NCBI GenBank assembly: GCA_000381625.1
Contig: KB906767.1
Span: 5,996,462 to 6,060,461 of the forward strand
DNA length: 64,000 nt
Reading direction: 5' to 3'
Source of the DNA: Bryobacterales bacterium KBS 96
Lineage (GTDB): Bacteria; Acidobacteriota; Terriglobia; Bryobacterales; Bryobacteraceae
Position numbers and translations under genes: made by a program. Shown here one piece after another: positions 62,045 to 64,000 of the stretch. Numbering within the stretch: position 1 is the stretch's first letter; the number at the start of each line of letters is the position of its first letter. Under the pieces are notes generated by a model. It saw only the letters and a list, made by a program, of their open reading frames with translations. It was not told the origin of the DNA and ran no database searches.

Positions 62045-64000
62045 GTTCTATCGGATTCTGTTACACCTCTACCCCACGGCATTTCGCGAGGAGTACGCGA
62101 AAGCCATGGAGCATGAGTTTCGGGATGAACTAGCCGAAGCGCAATCGGGGTTTCCAGTTGTCTGGCTTTGGATGCGTTTACTGCTCGACTTCACGACTTC
62201 TCTTCCCGTTCAACTTGCGATCGAGATCGGACGCGACAGCCGGCACGCGTTGCGGCTTTGGGCGAAACGTCCTTGGCAGACGGGCTTTGCGGTTATAGCG
62301 CTGGGCGTTGCCATCGGCGCGAATACCGGCGTCTTCAGCGTCGTTAACGCACTGTTGTTGCGATCCTTGCCTTTCCGGGATCCGGCCGGGTTGGCGGCAT
62401 TAATTCATTTCCTTCCTCCGCATGATAGTGCGGCGCAATTCGATTCCTGGCGCCGGCATTCGAACTACCTCCAGGATGCCGCGCTGTTTGAAGACGGCGA
62501 CTTGAATATCGGCGAGCCGCAACATATGTTGCGGGCGCACATCACAATGACTTCGCGCAATTTCTTTTCTTTGCTGGGTTCGGTACCGGTAATCGGAAGA
62601 ACATTTGCATCGGAAGATCATGCAGTCGCGGTTATCAGCTATGGGCTGTGGCAAGAATTGTATGCCGGCAGCGACAAAGTCCTCGGGAAGACGATCCGCG
62701 TCTACGGATTGCAACCGCGCCCGGACGAGCCGTTGAGGATTATTGGCGTGATGCCGGCGAATTTCGATTATCCGGCAAGCACAGTTTTATGGAAGTCGCC
62801 GGAGTATACGCGTGGTAACAACGGATGGGCGGCGATCGGCCGTCTGGAACCCGGCATCGGTTGGACAAAAGCTCGGGCAGCATTCGCGGCCGATGTGCAT
62901 CACCTCGAGCCGCATCGCAGGTTTCGGGCTGATTGGATTCCGATGATGATGCCTCTTGCAGACGAACTGGCGGGGCACGTCAAAAATGCCTCGCTTCTTC
63001 TGATGGGTGTTGCGGTATTGATTTTGCTGATTGCCTGCGCCAATCTCGCGAATCTGATGCTGGCGCGGACGGCCGACCGGCAGCACGAACTTTCGGTCCG
63101 TTCTGCTCTGGGCGCAAGCCGGGCGCGTCTCATCCAGCAAATACTCACGGAATGTCTGCTGCTGGCGATCGTTTCGGCTGGGCTTGGCTTGATCGTTGCG
63201 GTCTGGGCAACTTCATTGGCGAGCAAAGTGCAACCGGCCCCGTTGCCGTCGCAGACCTACACCATTCTTGATGTGAGAGTACTCGCATTCATGGTCGGGG
63301 TCGCGGTGCTCAGCGCAGTGCTTTTCGGCCTGTTGCCCGCGTTGAGCGTTGGCCGAATACATTTGTTTGTGGCGCGAGGGTCTACCGAATTGCGCAGCTC
63401 GCGGATCGTGCGAGATGTGCTGGTTGCGGCACAGGTAACGCTCACAATTGTTTTACTTACGGCTTCAGTATCGGTGATTCAAGCGGTTTCCCACGAGCTT
63501 CATATCGACCGTGGATTTAGGGCCGACGGTGTCGTTACCGCGAGCGTCGCGCTGGATGGCACGGTCCGCGACAAGCCTGGGCTACGGCTGCAGTATTTTG
63601 AACAGGTGCTGAATCGTCTGCGGCGCCTGCCGGAAGTGCGAAATGCAAGCTCCACCGAGTTCTTGCCTCTCTTGTCTGGAAAGTTCATGGGTGGTCCGTA
63701 TGCGTTTGACGGTCATCCATCGGCGCAGGGCATGGCCGCCGATGTCATCCCAATCATGGCCGATTACTTTGCAACGACGGGCGGGCATGTTCTTTATGGG
63801 CGCGAGTTTACCGATGCCGAAGTCCGATCTAACGCCAAGGTCTTGCTGGTCAACGAAACATTCGCGAGGCTTTGGCTGCGGCCGGCCGATGCCGTTGGAC
63901 ACATGGTCACAGGTCCGGATGGGACCGTGCGAAAGATCGTCGGCGTCGTCCGAAATCTTGATTTTATGGGTCAGTACATCTCGGATGTTTTCGATGTGGA
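62037..64000 (+). CDS. ADOP-type ABC permease (locus 3), truncated by the window edge
   Basis: An open frame from ATG 62037 (GGGAGG 7-12 bases upstream) continues without stop to base 64000, 654 codons so far. It starts with the short LHLYPTAFREEYAKAMEHEF helix that is typical for one ADOP class, then a TM helix (FAVIALGVAIGANTGVFSVVNALLL), a MacB-like domain (VIGRTFASEDHAVAVISYGLWQEL-like), and an FtsX block (LLMGVAVLILLIACANLANLMLA, RQHELSVRSALGASRARLIQQIL). A second periplasmic domain is under way at the edge. The second FtsX block is expected beyond. No ATPase gene adjacent. Confidence 0.9.
   Translation, partial: MLKFYRILLHLYPTAFREEYAKAMEHEFRDELAEAQSGFPVVWLWMRLLLDFTTSLPVQLAIEIGRDSRHALRLWAKRPWQTGFAVIALGVAIGANTGVFSVVNALLLRSLPFRDPAGLAALIHFLPPHDSAAQFDSWRRHSNYLQDAALFEDGDLNIGEPQHMLRAHITMTSRNFFSLLGSVPVIGRTFASEDHAVAVISYGLWQELYAGSDKVLGKTIRVYGLQPRPDEPLRIIGVMPANFDYPASTVLWKSPEYTRGNNGWAAIGRLEPGIGWTKARAAFAADVHHLEPHRRFRADWIPMMMPLADELAGHVKNASLLLMGVAVLILLIACANLANLMLARTADRQHELSVRSALGASRARLIQQILTECLLLAIVSAGLGLIVAVWATSLASKVQPAPLPSQTYTILDVRVLAFMVGVAVLSAVLFGLLPALSVGRIHLFVARGSTELRSSRIVRDVLVAAQVTLTIVLLTASVSVIQAVSHELHIDRGFRADGVVTASVALDGTVRDKPGLRLQYFEQVLNRLRRLPEVRNASSTEFLPLLSGKFMGGPYAFDGHPSAQGMAADVIPIMADYFATTGGHVLYGREFTDAEVRSNAKVLLVNETFARLWLRPADAVGHMVTGPDGTVRKIVGVVRNLDFMGQYISDVFDV

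Noticed and set aside
1-64000. CRISPR arrays, rRNA and tRNA genes
   Set aside because: No regularly spaced repeat series, no rRNA core segments and no cloverleaf with a T-arm GGTTCGAAT-like pattern were found on reading the intergenic regions.

Overview
The window looks like a chromosomal segment of an Acidobacteriota genome, most like the Solibacter/Bryobacter (Bryobacterales) lineage. The evidence is three PadR-regulator plus ADOP-type (acidobacterial duplicated orphan permease) loci, a very large TonB-dependent receptor with an N-terminal carboxypeptidase-regulatory-like domain, several exported DUF1080, DUF4038, DUF5107 and BNR-repeat proteins, and many short dispersed palindromes. No rRNA, tRNA, CRISPR array or intact transposon was seen. 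Gene families are recognised by reading the protein sequences; no database search was run.

Layout. 0-12.5 kb is mostly housekeeping and envelope: a GH51-like C-terminus cut by the edge, mreB, a secreted esterase, a YCII/DGPF protein, a DUF4159 protein, a DksA/TraR zinc-finger protein, hldD (LPS heptose), an Nramp transporter fused to a UspA domain, an HD hydrolase next to a cyclophilin, and a GMC oxidoreductase with its Tat-targeted small subunit. 12.7-26.4 kb begins with PadR-ADOP locus 1 and continues with an exported glycan-degradation set: DUF1080, DUF5060/DUF4038, a sulfatase-fold enzyme lacking the formylglycine motif, the TonB receptor and a YtcJ-like amidohydrolase. 26.4-29.3 kb is a complete arsenic operon (arsR-arsM-acr3-arsC) behind a palindromic operator. 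29.3-43.7 kb holds a BNR beta-propeller protein, a DUF5107-TPR protein, a Tat-exported sugar isomerase-like protein, a methyltransferase carrying a dispersed repeat inside its reading frame, asnB, an HD-GYP response regulator and gamma-glutamyltransferase.

43.7-46.5 kb is an accessory patch. It holds a frameshifted RAYT (REP-associated tyrosine transposase), its palindromes, and three small genes of unknown function in visibly more AT-rich DNA. 46.8-51.7 kb returns to core genes: a GPRT-EEGK family protein, a sugar isomerase translationally coupled to asnS, arginase and a DUF2239 protein. 51.8-54.5 kb has a Tat-exported metallophosphoesterase-cupredoxin fusion followed by an ECF sigma factor and its membrane anti-sigma factor. 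54.5-64 kb has PadR-ADOP locus 2 (its permease frameshifted), an MFS drug exporter, a second DUF1080 protein, and PadR-ADOP locus 3, which runs off the right edge.

The most interesting signals are: a family of at least six hairpins that share an outer GTGGCGCA-type end but have different, still complementary stems; a separate repeat family (three copies) that has entered one coding region in frame and lies over the start region of another gene; a structured stretch with an orphan intrinsic terminator beside the Nramp-UspA gene; concentric dyads and a near-leaderless promoter in front of padR genes; and the cupredoxin-phosphoesterase/ECF cluster.
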